Source: Cyanobium sp. NIES-981
GTDB lineage: Bacteria > Cyanobacteriota > Cyanobacteriia > PCC-6307 > Cyanobiaceae
Direction of reading: 5' to 3'
DNA length: 64,000 nucleotides
Assembly: GCF_900088535.1 (NCBI RefSeq)
Contig: NZ_LT578417.1
Span: 2,356,001-2,420,000, forward strand
A program made the translations under genes and the position numbers. Of this stretch, positions 51,107 to 59,545 are shown piece by piece. The notes below the pieces were generated by a model. It saw nothing but the letters and a program-made list of their open reading frames with translations. It was not told the origin of the DNA and did no database searches. Positions within the stretch are counted from its first letter, which is position 1, and each line of letters begins with the position of its first letter.

Positions 51107-54084
51107 TGACGACAGCCCCCTCCCCATCCGTTCTGCGCCGGTTCGAGCCTTTCGAGCGCCTGCCCAGCGAGCTGGCCCCCCTGCTCGATCCGCTGCTGGA
51201 GCCCTGCCGCTTCCGCCTGGGCCAGACAGTGCTCCGCCCCGATGTGGTGCCCGATGGTGTGCTGCTGATCAACAGCGGCCAACTGCGCAGCCTCGCCCCG
51301 GCCCCCCGGGGCACGGGCCAGCGCACGATCGAGCGCCTCAGTGCGGGCTCCATCGCCGGCTGGGCCGGGGTGCTGCGCCAGGATCCCTGCGAGCACCTGC
51401 GGGCTTCCACCGATGTGGAGGCCCTGCTGCTGCCGGCGCCCCGCTTCCTCGAGCTGCTCGATGGCCATCCTGGTCTTGCCGCCAGCTTCCAGCAGCGCCT
51501 GGCCCCCAGTGAGCTGCACGCCCTGCTGCTGCAGCTGGCCCCCACCCTGCCCTGGGCGATGGAGCAGCTGGAGAGCTGGCCGGCCCCACTGGGGGCCGCC
51601 ATCGTGCGCAGCCTCCCGCCAGGCCCGGAAACCAGCCTCAACCTGCCGGAGGGCTACCGTTGGTTCTGCAGCAGCGGTCGCCCCCTCGGCGAGGGCTGGC
51701 CCGCCAGCCCCCCGCCCCTGAAACCCCGCCCTGCGGGCAGCCCCTGGCTGCGGCTGATCGGGCTGCAGGCGCCTCCCGAGCCTCCCGGACCCGAATCCGA
51801 GCCATCGGCAACCCGCGGCAGCGCCTCCACGAGCACAAGTACTGAGGTGCCCCTCGCCACCACTGAGCTGCTCGGGGACGATGAATACAGCCCCTCCCCC
51901 ACGGAGCCTGCCCCCCGGGTCCAGCCCGGTGAACTCCATCTGCGCCAGGCCAGCGGGGCCCGGGCGATCGCCGTGGCCCTGTGCACCGCCCTGGCGGATT
52001 ACTTCGGCCTGCCCCTGAACCGCGACTCCCTGCTCCAGCAGGTGGATGGGATCCTGCAGTCGCAAGCGGCGATCAACCTGGTCAACCTCGGCCAGATCAT
52101 GGACACCCTGGGCCTGCGCGTGGTGCTAGCACGCGTGCCCACCGACAGGCTGGCGCGGGTGCCCACGCCGGCCGCTCTGATGCAGGGCGGCCGCATCGGC
52201 CTGCTTGACGGGGTGGACCCCGACGGCCATGCCCGCCTGCTGGAGGCGGAACTGGGGGCGCTGCGAGTGCCCTGCAGTGAACTCGCCACCCATGAGGGTG
52301 GACTCACCGAACTGCTTACCTTCGAGAAAAAAGACGACGCCAAGAGGCAAAACTTCGGCTGGAGCTGGTTCCGGCCCTACCTGCTCGAGCACCGGCGCGA
52401 AGTGGTGGAGGTGGTGGCCACCTCCATGGTGGTCAACGTGCTGCGGCTGGCCCTGCCCCTGGGCATGCTCGCCATGATCGGTGCCGTGAGCGTGAGCGGC
52501 GGGGTGGGCACCGTGCTCAGCATCGGCGCTTTGATCCTGCTGGCCACGGTCCTGGAGGCGCTGCTCAAGAGCCTGCGCTCCTACATCTTCACCGAAACGG
52601 CCAACCGGGTCGACCAGTCGATGAAGACCACGGTGCTCGATCACCTGATCCGGCTGCCCCAGGGCTTTTTCGACAGCCGCCCCGTGGGCCGGGTGGTGTT
52701 CTACTTCAGCGAACTGGACAAGTTCCGCGAGCTGCTGCTCGGCAACACCCTGCCGGCGCTGGTGGATCTGGCCTTTGTGCCGATCTACCTGATCGTGATC
52801 ATGGCCATCAGCCCTGTGCTTGGACTGGTGAAGCTGGCGATGGTGCCGGTGATCCTGGGTTTTTCACTGCTGGCCAACCCGGCGATCAAAGCCCAGATCC
52901 AGCGCACGAAGGCGGAGGCGATCCGCACCTACAGCTTCCTCACCGAGGTGATCACGGGTGTGCAGACCATCAAGGCCCAGAACGCCGAACTCAAGACCCG
53001 CTGGGAGTTCGAGGATCGTTATTCCCGTTTCCTCGGCGAGGATCTCAAGCTGCGCGTGGCCACGGAGGCCAATTCCAACCTGCTGGCCTTCCTCGGCCAG
53101 TTCAGTGGCCTGCTGATGCTCGTTGTGGCCATGGTGCTGGTGGTGAGTCAGACCCTCACCATCGGCGGCCTTTTCGCCATAAGGATCCTCGGCGGCTACG
53201 TGGTCAATCCAATCACCCAGCTGCCACGCCAGTGGCAGCAGATCCAGCTGGCCACCCAGGCCCTCCAGATCGTGGGCGACGTGGTGGATCGTCCAACCGA
53301 ACAGAGCCTGGAGGAGAGCCAGACCATCCCGATGCCACCGATGCAAGGGAGCGTGGAGTTCTCCAACGTGAGCTTCCGCTACCGCGATGAAGGCCCTCTC
53401 AATCTCGAGGGGGTGAACCTCAAGGTGCCGAAGGGGGCCTTCGTGGGGCTGGTGGGCGGTTCCGGCAGCGGCAAGAGCACCCTGCTCAAGCTGCTTCCCC
53501 GCAGCTACAAGCCCCTGGAGGGCACCGTGCTCGTGGACGGCCTCGACATCGCCAAGGTGGAGCTCTACTCCCTGCGCCGCCAGATCGGCGTGGTGCCCCA
53601 GGAATCGATGCTGTTCGACGGCTCGATCCGGGACAATCTGCTGCTGGTGAAGCCCGACGCCACGGCCGCGGAGATGATCCGGGCCGCCCGCATCGCCTGC
53701 GCCCACGACTTCATCATGGAGCTTCCCAGGGGGTACAACTCCGATGTGGGCGAGCGGGGCGCCGGCCTCTCCGGCGGCCAGCGTCAACGGGTGGCCCTGG
53801 CCCGGGCCGTGCTGCAGAACCCGCGCATGCTCATCCTCGATGAGGCCACCAGCGCCCTGGATGCCAGCACCGAACGCCAGGTGTGCATCAACCTGCTCGA
53901 CGCCTTCCGCGGACGCACCGTCTTCTTCATCACCCACCGCCTCGCTACGGTTCGCCCAGCCGACGTGATCGTGCTGATGGACAAGGGCGGGATCATGGAG
54001 ATGGGAAGCCACGACCAACTGATGGAGAAACAGGGCTGGTACTACGCCCTCTACCGCAGCCAGAACCAGGAGGGACTCAACTGA
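51106..54084 (+). CDS. type I secretion ABC exporter with N-terminal cNMP-binding-like domain
   Basis: 992 residues in four parts. Residues about 20-130 are a Crp-like cyclic-nucleotide-binding fold (LINSGQLRSLAPAP, IERLSAGSIAGWAGVLRQDPCEHLRASTDVEALLLP). Then comes a Pro/Ser/Thr-rich linker. Residues about 270-400 are a C39-peptidase-like domain (ARAIAVALCTALADYFGLPLNRDSLLQQV) without the QxxxxCG catalytic motif, so it probably docks the substrate rather than cleaving it. Six membrane helices follow (about 420-700). The ATPase has GGSGSGKST, LSGGQRQRVALARA, MLILDEATSALDA and a switch His (FITHRLATV). The start overlaps the previous stop (TGATG); the HlyD gene follows in the same way. Confidence 0.93.
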   Translation: MTTAPSPSVLRRFEPFERLPSELAPLLDPLLEPCRFRLGQTVLRPDVVPDGVLLINSGQLRSLAPAPRGTGQRTIERLSAGSIAGWAGVLRQDPCEHLRASTDVEALLLPAPRFLELLDGHPGLAASFQQRLAPSELHALLLQLAPTLPWAMEQLESWPAPLGAAIVRSLPPGPETSLNLPEGYRWFCSSGRPLGEGWPASPPPLKPRPAGSPWLRLIGLQAPPEPPGPESEPSATRGSASTSTSTEVPLATTELLGDDEYSPSPTEPAPRVQPGELHLRQASGARAIAVALCTALADYFGLPLNRDSLLQQVDGILQSQAAINLVNLGQIMDTLGLRVVLARVPTDRLARVPTPAALMQGGRIGLLDGVDPDGHARLLEAELGALRVPCSELATHEGGLTELLTFEKKDDAKRQNFGWSWFRPYLLEHRREVVEVVATSMVVNVLRLALPLGMLAMIGAVSVSGGVGTVLSIGALILLATVLEALLKSLRSYIFTETANRVDQSMKTTVLDHLIRLPQGFFDSRPVGRVVFYFSELDKFRELLLGNTLPALVDLAFVPIYLIVIMAISPVLGLVKLAMVPVILGFSLLANPAIKAQIQRTKAEAIRTYSFLTEVITGVQTIKAQNAELKTRWEFEDRYSRFLGEDLKLRVATEANSNLLAFLGQFSGLLMLVVAMVLVVSQTLTIGGLFAIRILGGYVVNPITQLPRQWQQIQLATQALQIVGDVVDRPTEQSLEESQTIPMPPMQGSVEFSNVSFRYRDEGPLNLEGVNLKVPKGAFVGLVGGSGSGKSTLLKLLPRSYKPLEGTVLVDGLDIAKVELYSLRRQIGVVPQESMLFDGSIRDNLLLVKPDATAAEMIRAARIACAHDFIMELPRGYNSDVGERGAGLSGGQRQRVALARAVLQNPRMLILDEATSALDASTERQVCINLLDAFRGRTVFFITHRLATVRPADVIVLMDKGGIMEMGSHDQLMEKQGWYYALYRSQNQEGLN

Positions 54085-55634
54085 TGCTTCACACCTCGTC
54101 CGGTTTCAGCGGCCTGGTTGATCGCTGTCGCAACTGGCTGCGCCCCGGCGGACGCAATCGGCTTCGCGGCCAGGGTTTCGGCCCATCCTCCGAGCCGATC
54201 CAGGCCGTGAAGGTGGACCTGGTGGGCACGGGCCGGAAGCCCACCGACCAACCCGATGAGCCAACCGCCACATTCGGTGCCAGCACCCAGCCGCCTCAGC
54301 CACCGGTGCCGGCCGGCGCCTTCCGCTCCGACCTGGCCCCGGCCCCCTCGGCGAGCACCGCCCCCTGGACCTTCAGCCAGACCGTGCTTCTGCGCAAGAA
54401 GCGGCGCGGCTCGCGGGTTCTGCTCTGGACCGGCATCGGCACGGTGGTGCTGCTCGGCACCTGGGCAGTCACAGCCCCCCTGGCCGAAACGATCGCCGTG
54501 CCCGGCAAGCTCGAACCCGGCACCTCCACCAAGCGGGTGGATGCCCCGGTGCCCGGTGTGGTGGAAGCCGTTCTGGTGAAGGAAGGTCAACGCGTGCGCA
54601 AAGGCGATCCTCTGGTGCGCTTCGACCTGCGCGAGCCGCGCAGCCTGCTCACCGCCGCCGAGGCCAACCGCGAACGGCTGGTGAACGAAAACCAGATCGC
54701 CGCTGCCACCCTGGGCGATTCCGCCGCCACCGCCAAGCTCACCCCCAACCAGCGCCTGCAGCTCTCCAGCCAGGCGGAGGAGCTGGCCAGTCGAAGGGAG
54801 TCGGCCCGCCAGGAACTGCGCAAAGCAGAAACCCGCCTGCAGGGCTACCGCGCCACCCTGGCCACCTACGCCAACATCGCCAACCGCTATGCCCAGCTGG
54901 AGAAGGTGGGCGCGGTGAGCGAGGTGCAGCTGCTCGAAGCCCGCAATCAGGTGCAGGAGTACCAGAACAGGATCGCTGAGGAGCAGCGCGAAATCCTGCG
55001 CCTCCAGTCCCAGCTGGTGAACACCGGGGCGGTGACCAACGTGGAGCTGCGCCGCAAAGTGGAGGAGAACCTGCGCCTGATCGCCGATCTCGACAACCAG
55101 ATCAAGCAGGCCCGCCTCCAGATCCAGTACGGCCAGCTCACAGCGCCAGTGGACGGTTTGGTGTTCGACGTGGAGGTGAGCCCCGGCAGTGTGGTGGCCC
55201 AAGGTACCGGCAGCTCGGCCAGCGCTTCCACCAAGGCCCTGATGAAGGTGGTGCCCCAGGATGCCCTGCAAGCACGGGTGTACCTGCCCAACAAGGCGGT
55301 GGGCTTCGTGGTGCCGGGCCAGAAAGCCGAGCTGGCCATCGATGCATTCGAGTCCGGCAACTTCGGTACCGTGCCCGCCACGGTGGAGCGGGTGGCCTCC
55401 GATGCCCTCACGTCCGAGGAACAGACCCGTGTGCTTGGCACCCAAGCCCAAGGCCTCTATTTCCCGGCCGTGCTGAAGCTCGACCAGCAGACGATCAAGC
55501 TGCGCAACAGCACCGTGCCGCTGCAGGCCGGCATGTCTCTCCAGGCTGACATCAAACTGCGCGAGCGTCGCTTCATCGACATTTTCACCAGCATGTTCAC
55601 CGACCAGCGCCGCCTGCTCGAGCAAATCCGCTGA
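54084..55634 (+). CDS. HlyD-family membrane fusion protein
   Basis: 516 residues. A cytoplasmic Pro-rich N-terminus (1-105) is followed by one membrane helix (about 111-131, VLLWTGIGTVVLLGTWAVTAPL) and a lipoyl/barrel start (PGVVEAVLVKEGQRVRKGDPLVRFD, about 155-180). A long coiled coil (about 190-350, with AEELASRRESARQELRKAETRLQ and LEKVGAVSEVQLLEARNQVQEYQNRI) comes next. The returning barrel (YGQLTAPVDGLVFDVEVSPGSVV) and a C-terminal YFPAVLKLDQQTIKLRNSTVPLQAGMSLQADIKLRERR complete it, as in HlyD adaptors. It links the ABC exporter to an outer-membrane channel, which is not encoded in this window. The start is the ATG overlapping the exporter's stop. Confidence 0.92.
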   Translation: MLHTSSGFSGLVDRCRNWLRPGGRNRLRGQGFGPSSEPIQAVKVDLVGTGRKPTDQPDEPTATFGASTQPPQPPVPAGAFRSDLAPAPSASTAPWTFSQTVLLRKKRRGSRVLLWTGIGTVVLLGTWAVTAPLAETIAVPGKLEPGTSTKRVDAPVPGVVEAVLVKEGQRVRKGDPLVRFDLREPRSLLTAAEANRERLVNENQIAAATLGDSAATAKLTPNQRLQLSSQAEELASRRESARQELRKAETRLQGYRATLATYANIANRYAQLEKVGAVSEVQLLEARNQVQEYQNRIAEEQREILRLQSQLVNTGAVTNVELRRKVEENLRLIADLDNQIKQARLQIQYGQLTAPVDGLVFDVEVSPGSVVAQGTGSSASASTKALMKVVPQDALQARVYLPNKAVGFVVPGQKAELAIDAFESGNFGTVPATVERVASDALTSEEQTRVLGTQAQGLYFPAVLKLDQQTIKLRNSTVPLQAGMSLQADIKLRERRFIDIFTSMFTDQRRLLEQIR

Positions 55635-55924
55635 TGGGCCAACGGCCTTCCAGCGATCCACGGGCCCATGCCTGGTGGCAGCATGTGCCCAAACGACGTC
55701 GCGGCGATGTGTTCAGAAGTCGGCGCCGACGTCTGCTGATCGGCTGGATCACCAGCACGGCCGGCAAGGCAACGATGTTGATGATCGTTCTGCTCACGAT
55801 CATCGCCGCGATGAACCTGAGTGGAGGCGGAGGGCTGGCCTTGCTCACCCTCCTGCCCCTGGTGCTGATCCCGCCGCTGGGCTACCTCGTCTACTGGCTC
55901 ACATGGCAGGACTTTCACCGGTAG
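55634..55924 (+). CDS. small membrane protein (96 aa) ending the secretion operon
   Basis: The basic N-terminus (KRRRGDVFRSRRRRLL) is followed by two hydrophobic segments, ATMLMIVLLTIIAAMNL and LALLTLLPLVLIPPLGYLVYWL. The start overlaps the hlyD stop (TGATG), continuing the pattern of the operon, so co-translation is likely. No family is recognised. Its last 26 bases overlap the convergent gene on the minus strand. Confidence 0.7.
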   Translation: MGQRPSSDPRAHAWWQHVPKRRRGDVFRSRRRRLLIGWITSTAGKATMLMIVLLTIIAAMNLSGGGGLALLTLLPLVLIPPLGYLVYWLTWQDFHR

Positions 55925-57071
55925 CCGGCTGGGCATCGTCCTGATCGGGGCGATCGCCATAGATGGTGGCGATCTCCTGCAGAAGCCACGAAGGCATGTG
56001 CTGCTCACCGCCACCGAAGGCGAGGCTGCCCGGCGCATAGAAAGGGAGCACGGCCATCAGCGCATTGATGGCGCCGGGCTGGGCCATGTCGGCCACCAGC
56101 CTGGCCAGCTGGTTGCGCAGCAGGCGATCCTCCTGGGTGAGGGGGATCGAGGAGAAGCCGCTGGCAAGCAGGTCGCGGTAGAGCTGCCCGAAGGGGCTGA
56201 GATAGAGGTCCTGCAGCTGGGCCGGCTGGGCATCCAGCCAGATCTGGCCCAGCTGCCGCCGCAGCCCGATCAGCTGGGCGAGCACCTGCCCGTCCTCCGG
56301 ATCGATGACGTGGAGATTGATCAATCCGCCCATGCGGTTGAGGAATTCAGGTTCCTGCACGGCCGCCAGAGCCTCCGCGCCACGCACCTTGGCCAGCCTG
56401 GGCAGGGCCGGACGGCTGGGGGCGCTCGGCGCGGCGCTCGCCCTTGCCTTGGCGGGCTGAACCCCGAGGCGCGGCGCCTGGCCGTAGGACTGGCCGGCCG
56501 GGTTGAGCAGGCCGGTGGGTTTCCAGGCGGCCTGCAGCAGCGCCGGATCGAACAACCTGCCGTAGTCCTCCTGCAGCCAGGCCGGCACCTGATTCAAGGG
56601 ATCGGCCACCCGCATCTTCCCCGGCGGGAAGTAGGGCATCGCCGCCAGCAGCACGTTGGTCGTCTCCGGGCGCTCAAAAGCCGTGGCCAGCCGGTGGGTG
56701 AGCACGTCCTTCCAGTGGCTCTCCGCCGTGAGCAGGCTTTCCCGGGCCAGGCCGCTGGCCAGCAGCTGGCGGTAGCACTCGCCGATCGGGGAGCGGTAGA
56801 GGGCCTCCAGCTGGTCCACCGGAGCCATCAGCCAGAACTGGGAGAGGCATTGCCGGGCCAGCCGGGCATCCATCAGGGCGGCGTAGGAGGGATTGCGAGC
56901 CCAGTTCTGAATGATGCCGGCGAGCCGGGTGGTGGACCAGGGGGTGATCTGGGGTGTACCCCCCAGCCCCGCTCCAGCCGTGTCGGGCTGCTCCACCAGT
57001 CGGTCGTGGGCCGGGAGCGCTCTGTCCTGCCGAGACCAGCGACGACCAAACAGACGGCTCCACAGCGACAT
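55899..57071 (-). CDS. protein with two internal repeats, unknown function
   Basis: 390 residues. Two copies of a module of about 110 residues are visible: residues about 68-175 (QFWLMAPVDQLEALYRSPIGECYRQLLASGLA, NVLLAAMPYFPPGKMRV, VPAWLQEDYGRLF) and about 268-375 (QIWLDAQPAQLQDLYLSPFGQLYRDLLASGFS, NALMAVLPFYAPGSLAF, MPSWLLQEIATIYG). A proline/alanine linker joins them. There is no signal peptide and no membrane segment. The ATG is preceded by an in-frame GTG (57074). Convergent with the secretion operon (26-bp overlap), it may relate to secretion or glycosylation by context only. Confidence 0.7.
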   Translation of the reverse strand: MSLWSRLFGRRWSRQDRALPAHDRLVEQPDTAGAGLGGTPQITPWSTTRLAGIIQNWARNPSYAALMDARLARQCLSQFWLMAPVDQLEALYRSPIGECYRQLLASGLARESLLTAESHWKDVLTHRLATAFERPETTNVLLAAMPYFPPGKMRVADPLNQVPAWLQEDYGRLFDPALLQAAWKPTGLLNPAGQSYGQAPRLGVQPAKARASAAPSAPSRPALPRLAKVRGAEALAAVQEPEFLNRMGGLINLHVIDPEDGQVLAQLIGLRRQLGQIWLDAQPAQLQDLYLSPFGQLYRDLLASGFSSIPLTQEDRLLRNQLARLVADMAQPGAINALMAVLPFYAPGSLAFGGGEQHMPSWLLQEIATIYGDRPDQDDAQPATGESPAM

Positions 57072-57188
57072 CACAACCCTTCAAGCGGCTGGCGCATTGT
57101 AAGTGGACACCCAGACGTAAAACTTCAGCCTTTGTCAGCTTCTGCGCGGATGCTGGCGGCGATCTTCAGACAGACTGCCGGAACGATT

Positions 57189-58520
57189 TCAGGGCCCATA
57201 GTCATGCATCAGCCCGGCGAAAGCCTCCAGCACGGAACTAATCACCTCTCCCCATTCACCCGCACAGGACTGACGGAAGAGGCGTAGCGTTGGATACCAA
57301 GGAGTGTCTTGCCGCTGCCGCAGCCAGCGCGGTGCCGCGCTGAAGGGCAACAGCACCCAGCCCGGCCGCCCCATGGCTCCCACCAGATGGGCCATGGCGG
57401 TATCCACCGAAATCACCAGATCCAGGCCGGCCACCACCCTGGCGGTGCTGCCGAAGTCGGCCCCTTCCGGCAGGCTTGCTGCGGTGCGATGGATCCACGG
57501 ATCCGCCCGGTGGCTGTCCTCGCCGAACTGAAGCAGCACGCACTCGGCCCCCAGCTCCGCCAGTCCGGCGATCAGCGCACCGAGGGCGGCGTCATCGAGG
57601 CTGCGCCGCCAGTATTCCCGGGCGGTGAAGGGGTTCTCGAGCTTCCGTCCCGCGGCCCACACCAGACCGACCCTCCTGGGTGATGGGCCTGGGCTGCGCA
57701 GGGCTGGCCACTGGTCACTTGCCAGCCGGCAGGCCCCCGGCGGAGAAGGGTGGGCGGCCAGCAGGGCCGGCAGCGAGAGCAGGGACACGTGGCGCCCCCG
57801 CCATTGCTCGGCTGGCGGAGCTGCTGCCTGCTTGCCCCGCACCAAAGGAGCAGGCCGGAGATGGGCCAGTCCTTCCTGGAGCAGACCCACCAGGGGGGGC
57901 TCCACATCCAGCACCAGCGGCGGGGCCGTGGGCCCCCGCCGCTGGATGAGGCTGCCGACCCAGCGCAGGTGCTGGAAGATATCGCCATACCCCTGTTCGC
58001 TCCAGACCAGCAGGGGATCGCGATCGCCCTCCACCTCCCCACGCCAGGCCTCGGCAGGGTCGAGGTAGGGATCGGCGCCCTCCAGCTGCCAGCGCCTCTC
58101 GGCCAGGCCGTAGCCCAGCGCGTAGCGCTCCAGCCCGATCAGCAGCTGGCTCAGGTTCCAGGCCGTTGCGGCCTCGTCGGCGAGCTGCAGGCTGATGCGG
58201 TAGCAGCGCTCGGCGGCCTCGAACTTCTGCAGATCGGTGTACACGTTGCCCAGGCCTCGGTACACCACCGGATCGTGGGGAGCCAGCTGAACGGCCTGGC
58301 GGTAGGGCTCCAGCGCCTGGTGGGGTCTGTCGGCCAGCCAGTAGGCGTTCGCCGCATTGGCCAGCAGCTGGTAGTCGTCCCCGCTGCAGGCTGCGGCTCT
58401 GCCATAGGCGGCGGCAGCCCTGAGCCACTGGCCGGCGGCCTCCGCTTCCATGGCCACCGCTTCCATCGCCTGGGCTTCCCACTGCTCGAGCTCATGTCCG
58501 GGCCCGTGCTCTGCCGGCAT
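57189..58520 (-). CDS. TPR protein with GT9/heptosyltransferase-like C-terminus
   Basis: 443 residues from the ATG of MPAEHGPGHELEQWE (58520). TPR repeats occupy the first 150 residues (WLRAAAAYGRAAACSGDDYQLLANAANAYWLADRPHQALEPYRQAVQLAPHDPVVYRGLGNVYTDLQKFEAAERCYRISL). The C-terminal half resembles the glycosyltransferase domain of TPR-GT9 proteins: VWSEQGYGDIFQHLRWVGSL, VGLVWAAGRK, LDLVISVDTAMAHLVGAMGRPGWVLLPFSAAPRWLRQRQDTPWYPTLRLFRQ. The SVDTAxAHLxGAxG motif is the nucleotide-sugar side. The acceptor is unknown. It is divergent from the RTX-like gene with 153 bases between them. Confidence 0.82.
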   Translation of the reverse strand: MPAEHGPGHELEQWEAQAMEAVAMEAEAAGQWLRAAAAYGRAAACSGDDYQLLANAANAYWLADRPHQALEPYRQAVQLAPHDPVVYRGLGNVYTDLQKFEAAERCYRISLQLADEAATAWNLSQLLIGLERYALGYGLAERRWQLEGADPYLDPAEAWRGEVEGDRDPLLVWSEQGYGDIFQHLRWVGSLIQRRGPTAPPLVLDVEPPLVGLLQEGLAHLRPAPLVRGKQAAAPPAEQWRGRHVSLLSLPALLAAHPSPPGACRLASDQWPALRSPGPSPRRVGLVWAAGRKLENPFTAREYWRRSLDDAALGALIAGLAELGAECVLLQFGEDSHRADPWIHRTAASLPEGADFGSTARVVAGLDLVISVDTAMAHLVGAMGRPGWVLLPFSAAPRWLRQRQDTPWYPTLRLFRQSCAGEWGEVISSVLEAFAGLMHDYGP

Positions 58521-58673
58521 CACCCCTCCAAACCCTTGACTGGCACTGGAGTCTGGGTGACCGGTCGCCGTGAAGCCCTGGCCAGCACGTGCCACTGTCC
58601 GGATTGCCTGACAGGCCGTGACTGAGGTTTCAAGGGCTGGTAGCTTTCCGTCAACTTAATTTTTCCTAAGGGC

Positions 58674-59447
58674 ATGGTCGCCACCACGATCGCTTTTGCG
58701 TCCGGCTCCTTCGTCAAGGGGAAGAGGACGGGAATCAAGGGCACCGGCGTCAACCAGATTGACGTGACCAAGCAGGCCAACGGGGTGTTCGTGGTGGAGA
58801 ACAACCGCCCGAACCCGATCCGCAACCTCTTGATGACCGATTTCGGTGATCAGAACACCGTCGTGAAGCTCCTGGGCGGTCCCAAGACCAGCATCCGCGG
58901 TCTTGAGGCCTTCATGGGGGGCGGCGACGACTTCCTGCAGATCGGCACCAAGAGCACTGACACCGACACCAAAACGAGCAAGCCTCAGGACGGCTCTCGC
59001 CCGACGTACATCGACATGGGTGCGGGAGACGACTCCTTCCGCCAGTTCGGCACCTTCAAGAACGGCACCTTCCGCGCCGACACCGGCGACGACTACGCCC
59101 TCTTCAAGGACCCCAAGGACAAATTTGTCGTCCGAAACTCTGTCGTCGACATGGGTGATGGCGATGACACCTTGATCTTCGGCGGCAACGTCAAGGATGT
59201 TGATGTCTTCCTTGGCGATGGGGCTGACACTGTGAAGTTCAACGGCAAGGTGCGGGGTGTAGACCTCGACCTCGGCAGCGACACCGACGTCGACGAAGTG
59301 ATCATCAAGAAGAACGACATCAAAGGTCTGCGCATCACGGGCGAAAGCGAGGGCGACAAGCTCTTCATCGGTTCTTCCGAGTTCACCTACGACGCCACCA
59401 GGGACCTGTGGGTCAACGATGCCAACGGAGCCACCAAGGACTTCTGA
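58674..59447 (+). CDS. RTX-like Asp/Gly-rich protein, candidate exported substrate
   Basis: 257 residues, acidic and without cysteine. It contains a ladder of calcium-binding-like turns at fairly regular spacing: FMGGGDDFLQIG (about 81), MGAGDDSFRQFG (about 115), DTGDDYALF (about 136), MGDGDDTLIFGG (about 161), LGDGADTVKF (about 182), LGSDTDVDEV (about 201). These resemble degenerate GGxGxDxLx RTX repeats of type I secretion substrates. There is no N-terminal signal peptide, as expected for a C-terminally guided substrate; the C-terminus ends NDANGATKDF. It sits 2.7 kb after the exporter operon, with its own terminator. Confidence 0.78.
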   Translation: MVATTIAFASGSFVKGKRTGIKGTGVNQIDVTKQANGVFVVENNRPNPIRNLLMTDFGDQNTVVKLLGGPKTSIRGLEAFMGGGDDFLQIGTKSTDTDTKTSKPQDGSRPTYIDMGAGDDSFRQFGTFKNGTFRADTGDDYALFKDPKDKFVVRNSVVDMGDGDDTLIFGGNVKDVDVFLGDGADTVKFNGKVRGVDLDLGSDTDVDEVIIKKNDIKGLRITGESEGDKLFIGSSEFTYDATRDLWVNDANGATKDF

Positions 59448-59466
59448 TCCTCTCTCCTGCTCCATC

Positions 59467-59496
59467 AAGACCAGCCTCCGGGCTGGTCTTTTTTTT
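59467..59496 (+). terminator. intrinsic terminator of the RTX-like gene
   Basis: AAGACCAGCC and GGCTGGTCTT form a perfect 10-bp stem with the loop TCCG, followed by a run of eight T (59489-59496). It lies 20 bases after the stop codon. Confidence 0.93.
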
Positions 59497-59545
59497 GGCC
59501 TGACAACGCTGCCGTTGCCGGCCATCTCCCTTGCTCTGCCTGGCC

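Noticed and set aside
54051-55661. 536-codon minus-strand frame opposite hlyD
   Set aside because: It is the complement of a clear HlyD gene, with His/Gly/Leu-rich nonsense composition. Such long shadow frames are expected at this GC content.
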